Assembly (NCBI GenBank): GCA_016710785.1
Contig: JADJUE010000005.1
Span: 1 to 64,000 of the forward strand
Source: Candidatus Epilinea brevis
GTDB taxonomy: Bacteria > Chloroflexota > Anaerolineae > Epilineales > Epilineaceae
Direction: 5' to 3'
Length of the DNA: 64,000 nucleotides
Shown here: positions 35,832 to 43,745 of the stretch, in pieces
How positions within the stretch are numbered: the first letter of the stretch is position 1
How the letters are laid out: each line of letters starts with the position of its first letter
Translations under genes and position numbers: made by a program
The notes under the pieces: model-generated
Database searches by the model: none
Told to the model about the DNA's origin: nothing
What the model saw: the letters and a program-made list of their open reading frames with translations, nothing else

Positions 35832-36338
35832 ATGGTGGTGGAACCTGCGGCCTCCGGACGGCGGACACATCCAGGTGTCTTGTTGCGACAGCGCTTTCTG
35901 GACCCTCTCGGCATCGCACCGTTGGATCTGGCTCGGTCGATCGGGGTCCGCGAGCGGCGCATCTCAGGGCTCTTGAATGGCTGCGGCCGTCTGACACCGG
36001 ATATCGCCCTGCGTTTGGGCCTCTTTTTCAACGTGCCCGCCCGCTGGTGGCTGGACATGCAGTCGGCGTATGATGCCGGTGATGCTGAGCGATTGGATGC
36101 CCTGCAATCGGTGGTCAGGCCCTTAGCGGGCCGCGAGCACTTCTTCATCACCCCGGACGGCGTACAGCCACTGCCAGACAAGGCTGCGCCGTCGGAGCCC
36201 ACAACCCTGCTACTGACGCCTGAGTTCGTGGCGCGGCTGCGGGCACAGGTCGCCCACAATCAACCGCGCCCCGTACGGGAGCCAGTAGTGGTCTACCTTG
36301 CGGACGGACGGCCGATGTTGACGGGACGACCGGCTTGA
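35832..36338 (+). CDS. HigA/VapI-like Xre-family antitoxin-type protein
   Basis: The ~168-residue protein has an Xre helix-turn-helix at ~15-75 (HPGVLLRQRFLDPLGIAPLD, LARSIGVRERRISGLLNG, LTPDIALRLGLFFNVPARWW), the classic HigA/VapI arrangement. A C-terminal extension carries FFITPDGVQPLP and LLLTPEFVARLRAQVAHNQP. An in-frame ATG at 35790 is an alternative start. The stop TGA lies within the TTGA that starts the nucleotidyltransferase gene, so the two are coupled. HigA-type proteins normally pair with HigB. Here the partner is a nucleotidyltransferase, which suggests a different antitoxin-toxin pairing. Confidence 0.75.
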   Translation: MVVEPAASGRRTHPGVLLRQRFLDPLGIAPLDLARSIGVRERRISGLLNGCGRLTPDIALRLGLFFNVPARWWLDMQSAYDAGDAERLDALQSVVRPLAGREHFFITPDGVQPLPDKAAPSEPTTLLLTPEFVARLRAQVAHNQPRPVREPVVVYLADGRPMLTGRPA

Positions 36339-36838
36339 CCGATCCATGGGATCGCCTCGCGGAAGTCGTGGCCCCCCAGGTACTTCTGGACGCAGTCGAG
36401 GCCTCGCGGCGACTTACCGAACTGGGCGTGCCGCACGCGCTCATCGGCGGGCTTGCCGTCGGGTTGTATGGCCATCCTCGGGCCACCAAGGATGTGGACT
36501 TCCTCGTGGCCGACCAAGCCTTCGAGCGGGTGGCGCCCATTCTCGTGTTCCGCACGGAACTGAAAGATATGGCGCGTGTCGGTGTCATCGACTTCATGCC
36601 GCTCCCCCCTGACCAGCCCGCCTTGGCCGCTTTCCTTCGCATCCCCAACGACCTCGAGATTCCAGTCATCAGCCCGGAGGGGCTGATTGTCCTCAAGCTG
36701 CTGGCCGATCGGCCCCAGGACCGGGCGGACATCAAGGCGCTGCTCCAGGTCGGCATCGACGAAGCCACGATCGCCGACTTTCTCAACCGTCATGCTCCGG
36801 GGCTGGTAGCGCGGTTTGCGGAGCTTGTTTCCGAGTAG
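36335..36838 (+). CDS. Nucleotidyltransferase-fold protein (AbiEii/MNT-like), putative toxin
   Basis: The 167-residue protein has the minimal nucleotidyltransferase signature: GVPHALIGGLAVGLYGHPRA followed by TKDVDFLVAD, with the Asp pair that binds metal. The C-terminal part (LIVLKLLADRPQDRADIKAL) is the typical helix of AbiEii/DUF6036-like proteins. Such enzymes may transfer nucleotides to tRNA or protein and serve as toxins. It starts with TTG overlapping the stop of the Xre gene. The pair lies between module copies 1 and 2 and is followed directly by a vWA-gene relic. Substrate and toxicity are inferred from the arrangement only. Confidence 0.78.
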   Translation: MTDPWDRLAEVVAPQVLLDAVEASRRLTELGVPHALIGGLAVGLYGHPRATKDVDFLVADQAFERVAPILVFRTELKDMARVGVIDFMPLPPDQPALAAFLRIPNDLEIPVISPEGLIVLKLLADRPQDRADIKALLQVGIDEATIADFLNRHAPGLVARFAELVSE

Positions 36839-36867
36839 CCAGGTCGTCTTCCATTTTGCTTCCCTCG

Positions 36868-36948
36868 GCCGCCGAGCTGGCGGGCATCTACCGCGGGATC
36901 GCGGTGGACATCCCCTGCCCGGGGGCGGCGTTCTGGGGCGCGCGGTGA
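36868..36948 (+). pseudogene. 81-bp C-terminal relic of a vWA gene
   Basis: The stretch encodes AAELAGIYRGIAVDIPCPGA and AFWGAR followed by TGA, the last residues of the vWA proteins ending at 35680, 40226 and 43549. Nothing upstream belongs to that family; instead the Xre/nucleotidyltransferase pair ends at 36838. The module promoter follows 21 bases after the relic, as it does after intact vWA genes. It marks where a whole vWA copy was lost or replaced. Confidence 0.85.
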
Positions 36949-36968
36949 AACGGAATTCCAGGGGTGGG

Positions 36969-36996
36969 TTGACATACCCCCCCTCTGCCATATCAT
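36969..36996 (+). promoter_or_regulatory. Sigma-70-like promoter of module copy 2
   Basis: TTGACA (36969-36974) and TATCAT (36991-36996) have a 16-base spacer. The sequence around them is conserved with copies 1 and 3. Confidence 0.75.
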
Positions 36997-37002
36997 TGAC
37001 CG

Positions 37003-37395
37003 TAAGCGCTAGCGTGGGCGCCTGTCATGCGCAGAGGAACAGAGTCGTGGAACGTCCGGCCGCCCCGGATGAGGCGGGCAGTACATCAAGGGTGCGACGC
37101 GCTGTTGCACCGAAGGGAGGGTCATGACCGAATGCAGGTTCTGACGTTCACCCATTCCCGTCCGGGGCGCGCAGCCGCTCGATAGTGCCGCGCCCCAACA
37201 GCAAGGCGGGCCAGTCGCGTGAACGACCAGCCCGCTGAAAGCCGCCCTGGATCTTGGCAAGGCATCCCAGGGAAGCCCACAACCCGGTATTCTGATACCA
37301 AGCGCCTTCGAGGTCAACCTCTGGCGCATTCTGGATTGCCCACAGCCTGCTTCAGGGCGAGTCATGTCCACTTCTCAACAACCAGGAGAAAGACA
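37003..37395 (+). ncRNA. Conserved structured leader, copy 2
   Basis: Near-identical to copy 1 (32416-32808), with the same stems. In the ggggcgcg/cgcgcccc stem both arms are unchanged and only the loop differs. The leader again ends in an aggag ribosome site before the ATG at 37396. Confidence 0.55.
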
Positions 37396-38037
37396 ATGCC
37401 TCGCACGTTCTTCGCATTTCCCATCGCCATCGCGTTGGGTCTCACCCTCGGTCTCTCCGGCCTGCTCCACCCCACAACGGTAGACAACAAGGTGTTGCCG
37501 GTGCTGGCTCAAGGCTGCACTCACTCCGCCAATTACGCGTGTAGTCCAAAGACGTCAGCTATGTTAGTTCGGTACAACGACTTGTCTGCAGCTTCTGTAA
37601 TCCCGAATGGAAGCACGGATTGGACGATCACGGCTCACTGGTATCCTGCGTCCGGCTCAGACTGCACTCTTGTCGCAGTCGCTACTTGCACCGTGACATG
37701 GAACGGCTCTGCTTGGTCGATCGGCAGCATCAACTACCCAGGTAACAGTGGGATCACCAACATTCAACTCTGCAACACGGAGATGTGCGGAGGCGCCTCT
37801 CTGGCCGTTGGGTATACCCTGATTGTTCGTACCCCTGATCCCTTCGGTGGCTACAACTTGGACAACGTCGATTACGTCACAACAGCAGTCCCTAATGGCA
37901 CGGTCTGCGATGGACTGAGCACTACCCCTGTCAGCCAGACCAATTCTGGTAATCACTATATCAGCACGGGAAACAGCAATCTCTGCAATTGGTCTTGCGG
38001 TGTCAATGGTGGTTCAATGACCATAAGTTACAACTAG
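37396..38037 (+). CDS. Small Cys-rich secreted protein, module copy 2
   Basis: The 213-residue protein has the same signal peptide as copies 1 and 3 (MPRTFFAFPIAIALGLTLGL) but a much more diverged mature domain. It keeps ASVIPNGSTDWTITAHWYP, ATCTVTWNGSAWSIG, LCNTEMCGGASLAVGYTLIV, NLDNVDYVTTAVPNGTVC and STGNSNLCNWSC. The cysteine positions are largely conserved. An intrinsic terminator follows at once (38053-38095), so most transcripts from the strong promoter should end after this gene. It would then be made in excess over the downstream propeller-vWA protein. Confidence 0.8.
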   Translation: MPRTFFAFPIAIALGLTLGLSGLLHPTTVDNKVLPVLAQGCTHSANYACSPKTSAMLVRYNDLSAASVIPNGSTDWTITAHWYPASGSDCTLVAVATCTVTWNGSAWSIGSINYPGNSGITNIQLCNTEMCGGASLAVGYTLIVRTPDPFGGYNLDNVDYVTTAVPNGTVCDGLSTTPVSQTNSGNHYISTGNSNLCNWSCGVNGGSMTISYN

Positions 38038-38052
38038 CGACGATGAATGAAG

Positions 38053-38095
38053 CGCGAAGAGGCCGATGTCAAATACCAGCCTCTTCGCGTTTTTT
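38053..38095 (+). terminator. Intrinsic terminator after small secreted protein copy 2
   Basis: cgcgaagaggc (38053-38063) pairs with gcctcttcgcg (38079-38089) and is followed by six T (38090-38095). It stands between the small secreted gene and the propeller-vWA gene. Confidence 0.88.
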
Positions 38096-38135
38096 GCATC
38101 TTCGATATCGATCATCTTCAGATTACTGAGGCGCT

Positions 38136-40226
38136 ATGAAGCAGTTAGTCATCGTGTGTCTGGCGGCAAGCATCAACTTCTGGCAAGAGTCGTCTTCGTT
38201 GTATACTCGGGACGAAAACACACCAGCCTCCAACCCGATGCCACCTGTTGAAGACTGGGTAATCTTTACGGACGACTCTGCACCTCCGGGAGTATTCGGT
38301 TGTGATCAGATATCCATCCGTAGTGGCCGAGACCTATCTGAAGGCTTGGTTACAGGCGAGTACACCCAATCGCCCTATCAAATTGGCGCGGCTTTGGATG
38401 GACGCTTCATTATGGCCCTCGATCAGGGGCATTCGGGACGGGCTCGCATACTTGTAGGCAGTCCGGTCGATCGCGACCAATGGCAGTCGCACTTTTTTCA
38501 CGGTGGTTTTACTTGGGGCTCCGACATAGAGGTAACATTTGATGGCCGATATGCGGTCTTTGGTCTTGATGGTGGATTGGCCAAGATAGCCGTAGATTCA
38601 CTTACAGCGTTCTCACGTCTGGATCACCGGGAAGTCATTCCGGTTCGATCCATCTCTAAGCCGTCCAGGAAATTGGCAAAGCCAGTCCATCCATTGCCGT
38701 CATTGGATGGCTTCCTGCCGAATGTATCTCCAGCAAACATTGTATTGGCCCCAGATGGGGAGCATGCGTATGTCGCTGCCGTGGATGCCAAGATCTACAA
38801 CGTTGACATTGACACAATGACGACCGTGGGTGTCCCAATTCCATATACCCCTCCAAACACGGCCCCCAGAGGCCGCTACTACATGACATTTTCGACCCTG
38901 AGTCCAAGTGGACACTTTCTGGTTGTCAGTTCAAGTCTCGTCGGGGAGGTCAACATCGTTGATCTCCAAGAGAGCACATCGCGTCTCGTCAAGGTGCCTG
39001 GAAGTGGTATACTCTCAGGCGTACGGTTCAACTACCGCAATGGGGACGACGCAATCCTAGCGGTTCACCGTGGAACGAGTGTGGCGCTGCTACGTTTCCA
39101 AGAAGATGCCGGTAAAGTACTACAACTTCTCTCTACAGTCTCGGTTCCCGCAAAGACACGCGAACTTTGTCTTGACTGTGACCGCTCCTGGCCCTATCCA
39201 TCCCTGGCCTGGTCAGGTTCCGGCGACGCTATCATCGCTGCTGTGGGGCCTGTCGCGTATGACTGGGCGAAAATCCCTGTGTCGTTCGACTCTGAACCTT
39301 CTTTGGGTCGGCCATCCTTCTTCAAATCATGTGAATTGCCCGACCAACTCCGACGGGTAAGCCTTCCCAACGACGTCTTCACCTTTAACCTCATTCCCAC
39401 CTACACCCCCATCCCCAGCAACACCCAAACCCCCACGACCACGCCGTCAGCCACCACCACACCATCGGCCACCACCACCGCCTCGCTCACGCCGATGCGG
39501 TCGCCAACGCCCACCGTCACCCCGTCCCCGACCGTGACCCCGCGCCCATCCGCCACCCCCACCCCCGCTCCCCTCTACCTCCCCCTCCTCCTCCACGAGC
39601 GTTGCCTGCCCGAGCAGCGCCGCGTGGATGTCGCCCTGGTGTTGGACGCATCCCTCTCCATGCTCGAGCCAGCCGGCGATGCCGGCCTTCCCGGACCCGC
39701 CCGCAGCAAGCTCGATGCCGCCCGCGGCGCCGCCCTGGCCTTCCTGGACGCCCTGCATCTGGACGCCGAACGTGGAGACCAGGCCGCCGTCATCGGCTTC
39801 AACAGCTCGGCCACACTCCTCAGCCCCCTGACCGCCGACCGCCCCGCCCTCGACGCCGCCCTGGCCGCCATCGCCCCCGCCGCCCAGACCTGCATCGCCT
39901 GCGGCGTGGACGCCGCCGCCGCCGAGCTGGCCTCGGCCCGCCACCGCGCCGACCACGCCGCCGTGCTCATCCTGCTCACCGACGGCCGCTCCAACCCCCA
40001 GCCGGCCGCTGAGGCGGTGGCGCGAGCGGCGATGGCCAAGGCCGCGGGCATCCGCGTCTACACCGTGGGCCTGGGCGCCGACCTGGACGAGGCCGCCCTG
40101 CGGGAGATGGCCTCGGGACCCGAGGCCTACCGCCATGCCCCGTCCGCCGCCGAGCTGGCGGGCATCTACCGCGGGATCGCGGTAGACATCCCCTGCCCGG
40201 GGGCGGCGTTCTGGGGCGGGCGGTGA
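38136..40226 (+). CDS. Exported beta-propeller + PT-linker + vWA protein, copy 2
   Basis: The 696-residue protein has a short N-terminal hydrophobic stretch (MKQLVIVCLAASINFWQ), a propeller-like domain (GRFIMALDQGHSG, YAVFGLDGGLAKIAVD, APDGEHAYVAAVDAKIYNVD, LSPSGHFLVVSSSLVGEVNI), a Thr/Pro linker, LYLPLLLHERC and a vWA domain with DASLS and LLTDGRSNP. From about 39383 to the stop the DNA is almost identical to copies 1 and 3, whereas the propeller half differs at many positions and is AT-richer. The signal peptide is weaker than in copy 1. The terminator at 38053 implies that expression depends on read-through or on an unseen promoter in 38096-38135. Confidence 0.83.
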   Translation: MKQLVIVCLAASINFWQESSSLYTRDENTPASNPMPPVEDWVIFTDDSAPPGVFGCDQISIRSGRDLSEGLVTGEYTQSPYQIGAALDGRFIMALDQGHSGRARILVGSPVDRDQWQSHFFHGGFTWGSDIEVTFDGRYAVFGLDGGLAKIAVDSLTAFSRLDHREVIPVRSISKPSRKLAKPVHPLPSLDGFLPNVSPANIVLAPDGEHAYVAAVDAKIYNVDIDTMTTVGVPIPYTPPNTAPRGRYYMTFSTLSPSGHFLVVSSSLVGEVNIVDLQESTSRLVKVPGSGILSGVRFNYRNGDDAILAVHRGTSVALLRFQEDAGKVLQLLSTVSVPAKTRELCLDCDRSWPYPSLAWSGSGDAIIAAVGPVAYDWAKIPVSFDSEPSLGRPSFFKSCELPDQLRRVSLPNDVFTFNLIPTYTPIPSNTQTPTTTPSATTTPSATTTASLTPMRSPTPTVTPSPTVTPRPSATPTPAPLYLPLLLHERCLPEQRRVDVALVLDASLSMLEPAGDAGLPGPARSKLDAARGAALAFLDALHLDAERGDQAAVIGFNSSATLLSPLTADRPALDAALAAIAPAAQTCIACGVDAAAAELASARHRADHAAVLILLTDGRSNPQPAAEAVARAAMAKAAGIRVYTVGLGADLDEAALREMASGPEAYRHAPSAAELAGIYRGIAVDIPCPGAAFWGGR

Positions 40227-40248
40227 AACAGAAGCCTTGGGTGGTGGG

Positions 40249-40276
40249 TTGACATACCCCCCCTCCGCCATATAAT
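40249..40276 (+). promoter_or_regulatory. Consensus sigma-70 promoter of module copy 3
   Basis: TTGACA (40249-40254) and TATAAT (40271-40276) match both consensus boxes exactly, with a 16-base spacer. It begins 23 bases after the stop of the preceding vWA gene. Confidence 0.82.
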
Positions 40277-40282
40277 CGACCG

Positions 40283-40674
40283 TAAGCGCTAGCGTGAGCG
40301 CCTGTCATGCGCAGAGGAACAAAGTCGTGGATCGTCCGGCCGCCCCGGATGAGGCGGGCAGTACATCAAGGGTGCGACGCGCTGTTGCACCGAAGGGAGG
40401 GTCATGACCGAATGCAGGTTCTGACGTTCACCCATTCCCATCCGCGGTACGCAGTCGCTCAGTAGAGCCGCGTGCCAACAGCAAGGCGGGCCAGTCGCGT
40501 GAACGACCAGCCCGCTGAAAGCCGCCCTGGATCTAGGCAAGGCATCCCAGGGAAGCTCACAACCCAGTATTCTGATACCGGACGCCTTCGAGGTCAACCT
40601 CTGGCGCAACTGGATTGCCCGCGGCCTGCTTCAGGGCGAGTCATGTCCGCTTCTCAACAACCAGGAGAAAGCCC
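40283..40674 (+). ncRNA. Conserved structured leader, copy 3
   Basis: Aligned to copies 1 and 2 with few changes. The variable stem now pairs ggtacgc (40446-40452) with gcgtgcc (40470-40476), one wobble included, in a register shifted by one base relative to the other copies. The gcgggc...gcccgc stem is unchanged. The leader ends in an aggag ribosome site. Confidence 0.55.
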
Positions 40675-41337
40675 ATGTCTCGCACGTTCTTCGTGTTTCC
40701 CATCGCCATCGCGTTGGGCCTCACCCTCGGTCTCTCCGGCCTGCTCGACACCGCGTCGGAGAGCAACAGGGTGCTGCCGGTGCTGGCTCAAGGCGGCTGT
40801 ACCCACCTGGCCAATTGGACCTGCACCGGTCCACCGGATGGCAACAAGACTTCGGCCATGACGGTAACCTATGTCGACAACAGCAGCGGCAGTTCGGTGA
40901 TTCCTAACGGCGCAACTGACTGGGACATCACCGCCCATTGGTACCCGGTCGGCCCAGGGTCGAATTGCACTGACCTTCAAGTGGCAACGTGCACGGTTAC
41001 GTGGAATGGTTCGACATGGTCGTTATCTAATGTCAATCTGACCAACGACATTGTCGCAATCAGCCTCTGCAGCACGAACATGTGCGGTGGCGCGAGTCTT
41101 GCAGTAGGGTACACCTTGATCGTCAGCATCAACGATCCCAATGCCGGTGGGAACAATCTTGACAACATTGACTACGTCACAACTGCCGTCCCTAACGGAA
41201 CGGAATGCGGCGCTTCCACCACTACACCTCTGAGCCAGACAAACGCCGGCAATCAGTACATCAGTACGGGAAATACCAACATCTGCCCTTTCACTTGCAG
41301 TGTTAGCGGCTCCTCAATGACAGTCCTCTACAACTGA
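40675..41337 (+). CDS. Small Cys-rich secreted protein, module copy 3
   Basis: The 220-residue protein starts MSRTFFVFPIAIALGLTLGL and has a mature domain close to copy 1 (NGATDWDITAHWYPVGPGSN, SLSNVNLTNDIVAISLCSTN, NICPFTCSVSGSS). Copies 1 and 3 are thus closer to each other than either is to copy 2. The probable signal cleavage is after VLAQ. A hairpin (41352-41399) follows before the next gene. Confidence 0.8.
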   Translation: MSRTFFVFPIAIALGLTLGLSGLLDTASESNRVLPVLAQGGCTHLANWTCTGPPDGNKTSAMTVTYVDNSSGSSVIPNGATDWDITAHWYPVGPGSNCTDLQVATCTVTWNGSTWSLSNVNLTNDIVAISLCSTNMCGGASLAVGYTLIVSINDPNAGGNNLDNIDYVTTAVPNGTECGASTTTPLSQTNAGNQYISTGNTNICPFTCSVSGSSMTVLYN

Positions 41338-41351
41338 GGTCCCATTGACTG

Positions 41352-41399
41352 ACAGCCACCACCTGATGGGACTTCGGTCTTCCATGCGGTGGTGGCTGT
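41352..41399 (+). terminator. Hairpin between small secreted and vWA genes, copy 3
   Basis: acagccaccacc (41352-41363) pairs perfectly with ggtggtggctgt (41388-41399) around a 24-base loop. No strong T-run follows. Its sequence is unrelated to the hairpins at the same place in copies 1 and 2. Confidence 0.5.
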
Positions 41400-41440
41400 T
41401 GTCAATTCTCGTGATTATGGTGTCGATTCTGGGAGGGTTC

Positions 41441-43549
41441 ATGCGATCACTATTGACTTGCTCGCCCATCGGGCTCGTTCTGTTCCTGCTTCTAGCTGCA
41501 AGTTCTACCGTGCAGGCCCCCCGGCACTGGACGACCAGGAGTTCAGCTGCGGTACCGCCGCTGGAAAACTGGGTGGTGTTTACCGATGATCTATCGAGGC
41601 CCAGCAGTTTCGGATGTGATCAAGTTTCCATTCGAGATGATCGCGACCTGACGCATGGAATCCTGACCGGTGCATTCGCCCAATCGCCCAATCAGCTCGG
41701 TGTTGCCCCTAATGGTCGCCTCATCATGGCCATGGATATCGGTCAGTCGCGCTGGGCACATGTGTTATTCGGCGATCCTAGCTCGGTCGAATCATGGCAA
41801 ACGCGGTTCTACCGGGGGGATTTCGTCGTGGGTTCTGATGTTGAGGTTACATTGGACAGTCAGAATGCACTGTTTGGTTATGAGAACGGTCTGGCCAAGA
41901 TCGATGTGCAGAAATTGATCGATCCCAATCCTCTGCACCAACAGGACAAGTATGGTGGTTTGTCATACTTCAACTCTCCTGCGGGCTTGCGTCCCCAGCC
42001 TCTGCCACCGATAGATGGATTCCTTCCTGATGTACAACCCGCGAGCATCGTTCTCGCCCCCGACGGTTCTACAGCCTATGTCGCTGCTTCGGACGCGCGT
42101 GTCTATCATGTTAGAATTGAAGATATGAAAGTTCTGGAAGAGCCCATAGTATACACACCATCGTCAAAGCCACCTATCAGACGATTCTATGAGACTTTTG
42201 CTACTCTAAGTCCGAGTGGTCGCTATCTGGTTATTGGTGCCGGATTGGCACAACAGGTTTCCGTGGTGGACCTTGTGGGTGGATCTTCGCGTGCCGTTAC
42301 CATTCCAGGCTCGGGCACCGTAGGCGCAGTGAAGTTCAACTATTCCAGCAAGAATGGACGCTTCCTTGCGGTACATGGCGGAAGTCTGGTAAGTGTCATT
42401 CCATTCGATGATGATCGACCCTTTCAGCTCGCCGTGGCGGCAAAGGTATATGTTCCTGCAAAGTCAATTGGCCTCTGTGAGGATGAAGAGCCGGGATGTG
42501 CCGACCATTGGAGGGCGCCCGCGATAGCATGGACCCGAGACGGGTCACGGATCATTGCTGGCGTCGGCCCCATAGTTAACGATTGGGCCCTGATAGGCGT
42601 GGACGATGTCCCATCAGCATCGATGCGCATCCTCTCCTCTTTCAGATCCTGCGAGTTCACTAAGAATCGCCCTGTCGCCATCCCCAACGACGTCTTCACC
42701 TTCAACCTCATCCCCACTTACACCCCCATCCCCAGCGACACCCCACCCCCCACGATCACGCCGTCGGCCACCCCTACGCCATCGGCCACTGCCACCGCCT
42801 CGCTCACGCCGATGCGGTCGCCAACGCCCACCGTCACCCCGTCCCCGACCGTGACCCCGCGCCCATCCGCCACCCCCACCCCGTCCCCCCTCTACCTCCC
42901 CCTCCTCCTCCGCGAACGTTGCCTGCCCGAGCAGCGCCGCGTGGATGTCGCCCTGGTGCTGGACGCCTCGCTTTCCATGCTCGAGCCCGCCGGCGACGGG
43001 TCCGCTCCCGGACCTCCCGGCCCCCGCAGCAAGCTGGATGCCGCCCGCGGTGCCGCCCTGACCTTCCTCGACGCCCTGCACCTGGACGCCGACCGCGGCG
43101 ACCAGGCCGCCGTCATCGGCTTCAACAGCTCGGCCGCCCTCCTCAGCCCCCTGACCGCAGACCGCTCCGCCCTCGACGCCGCCTTGGCCGCCATCGCCCC
43201 CGCCCCTCAGACCTGCATCGTCTGCGGCGTGGACACCGCTGCCGCCGAGCTGGCCTCGGCCCGCCACCGCGCCGACCACGCCGCCGTGCTCATCCTGCTC
43301 ACCGACGGCCGCTCCAACCCCCAACCGGCCGCGGAGGCGGTGGCGCGGGCGGTCGTGGCCAAGGCCGCGGGCATCCGCATCTACACCGTGGGCCTGGGCG
43401 CCGACCTCGACGAGGCCGCCCTACGGGAGATGGCCTCGGGGCCGGAGGCCTACCGCCATGCCCCGTCTGCCGCCGAGCTGGCGGGCATCTACCGCGGGAT
43501 CGCGGTGGACATCCCCTGCCCTGCGGCGGCGTTCTGGCGTGGGCGCTGA
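41441..43549 (+). CDS. Exported beta-propeller + PT-linker + vWA protein, copy 3
   Basis: The 702-residue protein starts MRSLLTCSPIGLVLFLLLAA (signal peptide) behind a gggaggg ribosome site. A longer in-frame start at 41345 would run through the hairpin and is rejected. Domains are as in copy 1: propeller (~35-430; GRLIMAMDIGQSR, NALFGYENGLAKIDV, APDGSTAYVAASDARVYHV), PT linker, LYLPLLLRERC and a vWA domain with DASLS and LLTDGRSNP. The last residues are CPAAAFWRGR, slightly different from the CPGAAFWGGR of the other copies, as the gene runs into the repeats at 43553. Confidence 0.84.
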   Translation: MRSLLTCSPIGLVLFLLLAASSTVQAPRHWTTRSSAAVPPLENWVVFTDDLSRPSSFGCDQVSIRDDRDLTHGILTGAFAQSPNQLGVAPNGRLIMAMDIGQSRWAHVLFGDPSSVESWQTRFYRGDFVVGSDVEVTLDSQNALFGYENGLAKIDVQKLIDPNPLHQQDKYGGLSYFNSPAGLRPQPLPPIDGFLPDVQPASIVLAPDGSTAYVAASDARVYHVRIEDMKVLEEPIVYTPSSKPPIRRFYETFATLSPSGRYLVIGAGLAQQVSVVDLVGGSSRAVTIPGSGTVGAVKFNYSSKNGRFLAVHGGSLVSVIPFDDDRPFQLAVAAKVYVPAKSIGLCEDEEPGCADHWRAPAIAWTRDGSRIIAGVGPIVNDWALIGVDDVPSASMRILSSFRSCEFTKNRPVAIPNDVFTFNLIPTYTPIPSDTPPPTITPSATPTPSATATASLTPMRSPTPTVTPSPTVTPRPSATPTPSPLYLPLLLRERCLPEQRRVDVALVLDASLSMLEPAGDGSAPGPPGPRSKLDAARGAALTFLDALHLDADRGDQAAVIGFNSSAALLSPLTADRSALDAALAAIAPAPQTCIVCGVDTAAAELASARHRADHAAVLILLTDGRSNPQPAAEAVARAVVAKAAGIRIYTVGLGADLDEAALREMASGPEAYRHAPSAAELAGIYRGIAVDIPCPAAAFWRGR

Positions 43550-43552
43550 AGA

Positions 43553-43631
43553 ATGATGCCGTAATCGACGGCGGATGATGCCGTAACCTACCTACCGATG
43601 ATGCCGTGACGGCGACCCGATGATGCCGTAA
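43553..43631. repeat. Four direct repeats of atgatgccgtaa at 22-23 bp spacing
   Basis: The 12-bp word starts at 43553, 43575, 43598 (last bases tga) and 43620, with a degenerate fifth near 43641 (aatgaagcc). The regular spacing of about two helical turns suggests a protein-binding array. Multiple short repeats at one end are typical of IS21-like elements, but no IS21 genes are present. Confidence 0.75.
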
Positions 43632-43745
43632 TCACCCACGAATGAAGCCATCATTTTGCGGGTGGCAGCGCAAGCCGGCGCTTGATCGCCATCGGCGAGG
43701 GTCTGGCCTGTCCCCGATGACCGCGCAGAGCCCCTGCTATGAAAA
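43632..43745. other. Non-coding stretch between repeat array and IS110 transposase
   Basis: No gene is seen. It contains the 3' flank of the IS110-family element, whose exact right end I cannot place because the family lacks terminal inverted repeats. Confidence 0.4.

Noticed and set aside
41345..41440. Upstream start of the third propeller-vWA gene
   Set aside because: It would translate through the hairpin at 41352-41399 and place an extra hydrophobic stretch before a good signal peptide. The ATG at 41441 has a ribosome site.
43553..43641. CRISPR-like short repeats with ~10-bp gaps
   Set aside because: The 12-bp repeats with 10-11-bp gaps are too short for CRISPR and better explained as protein-binding sites.
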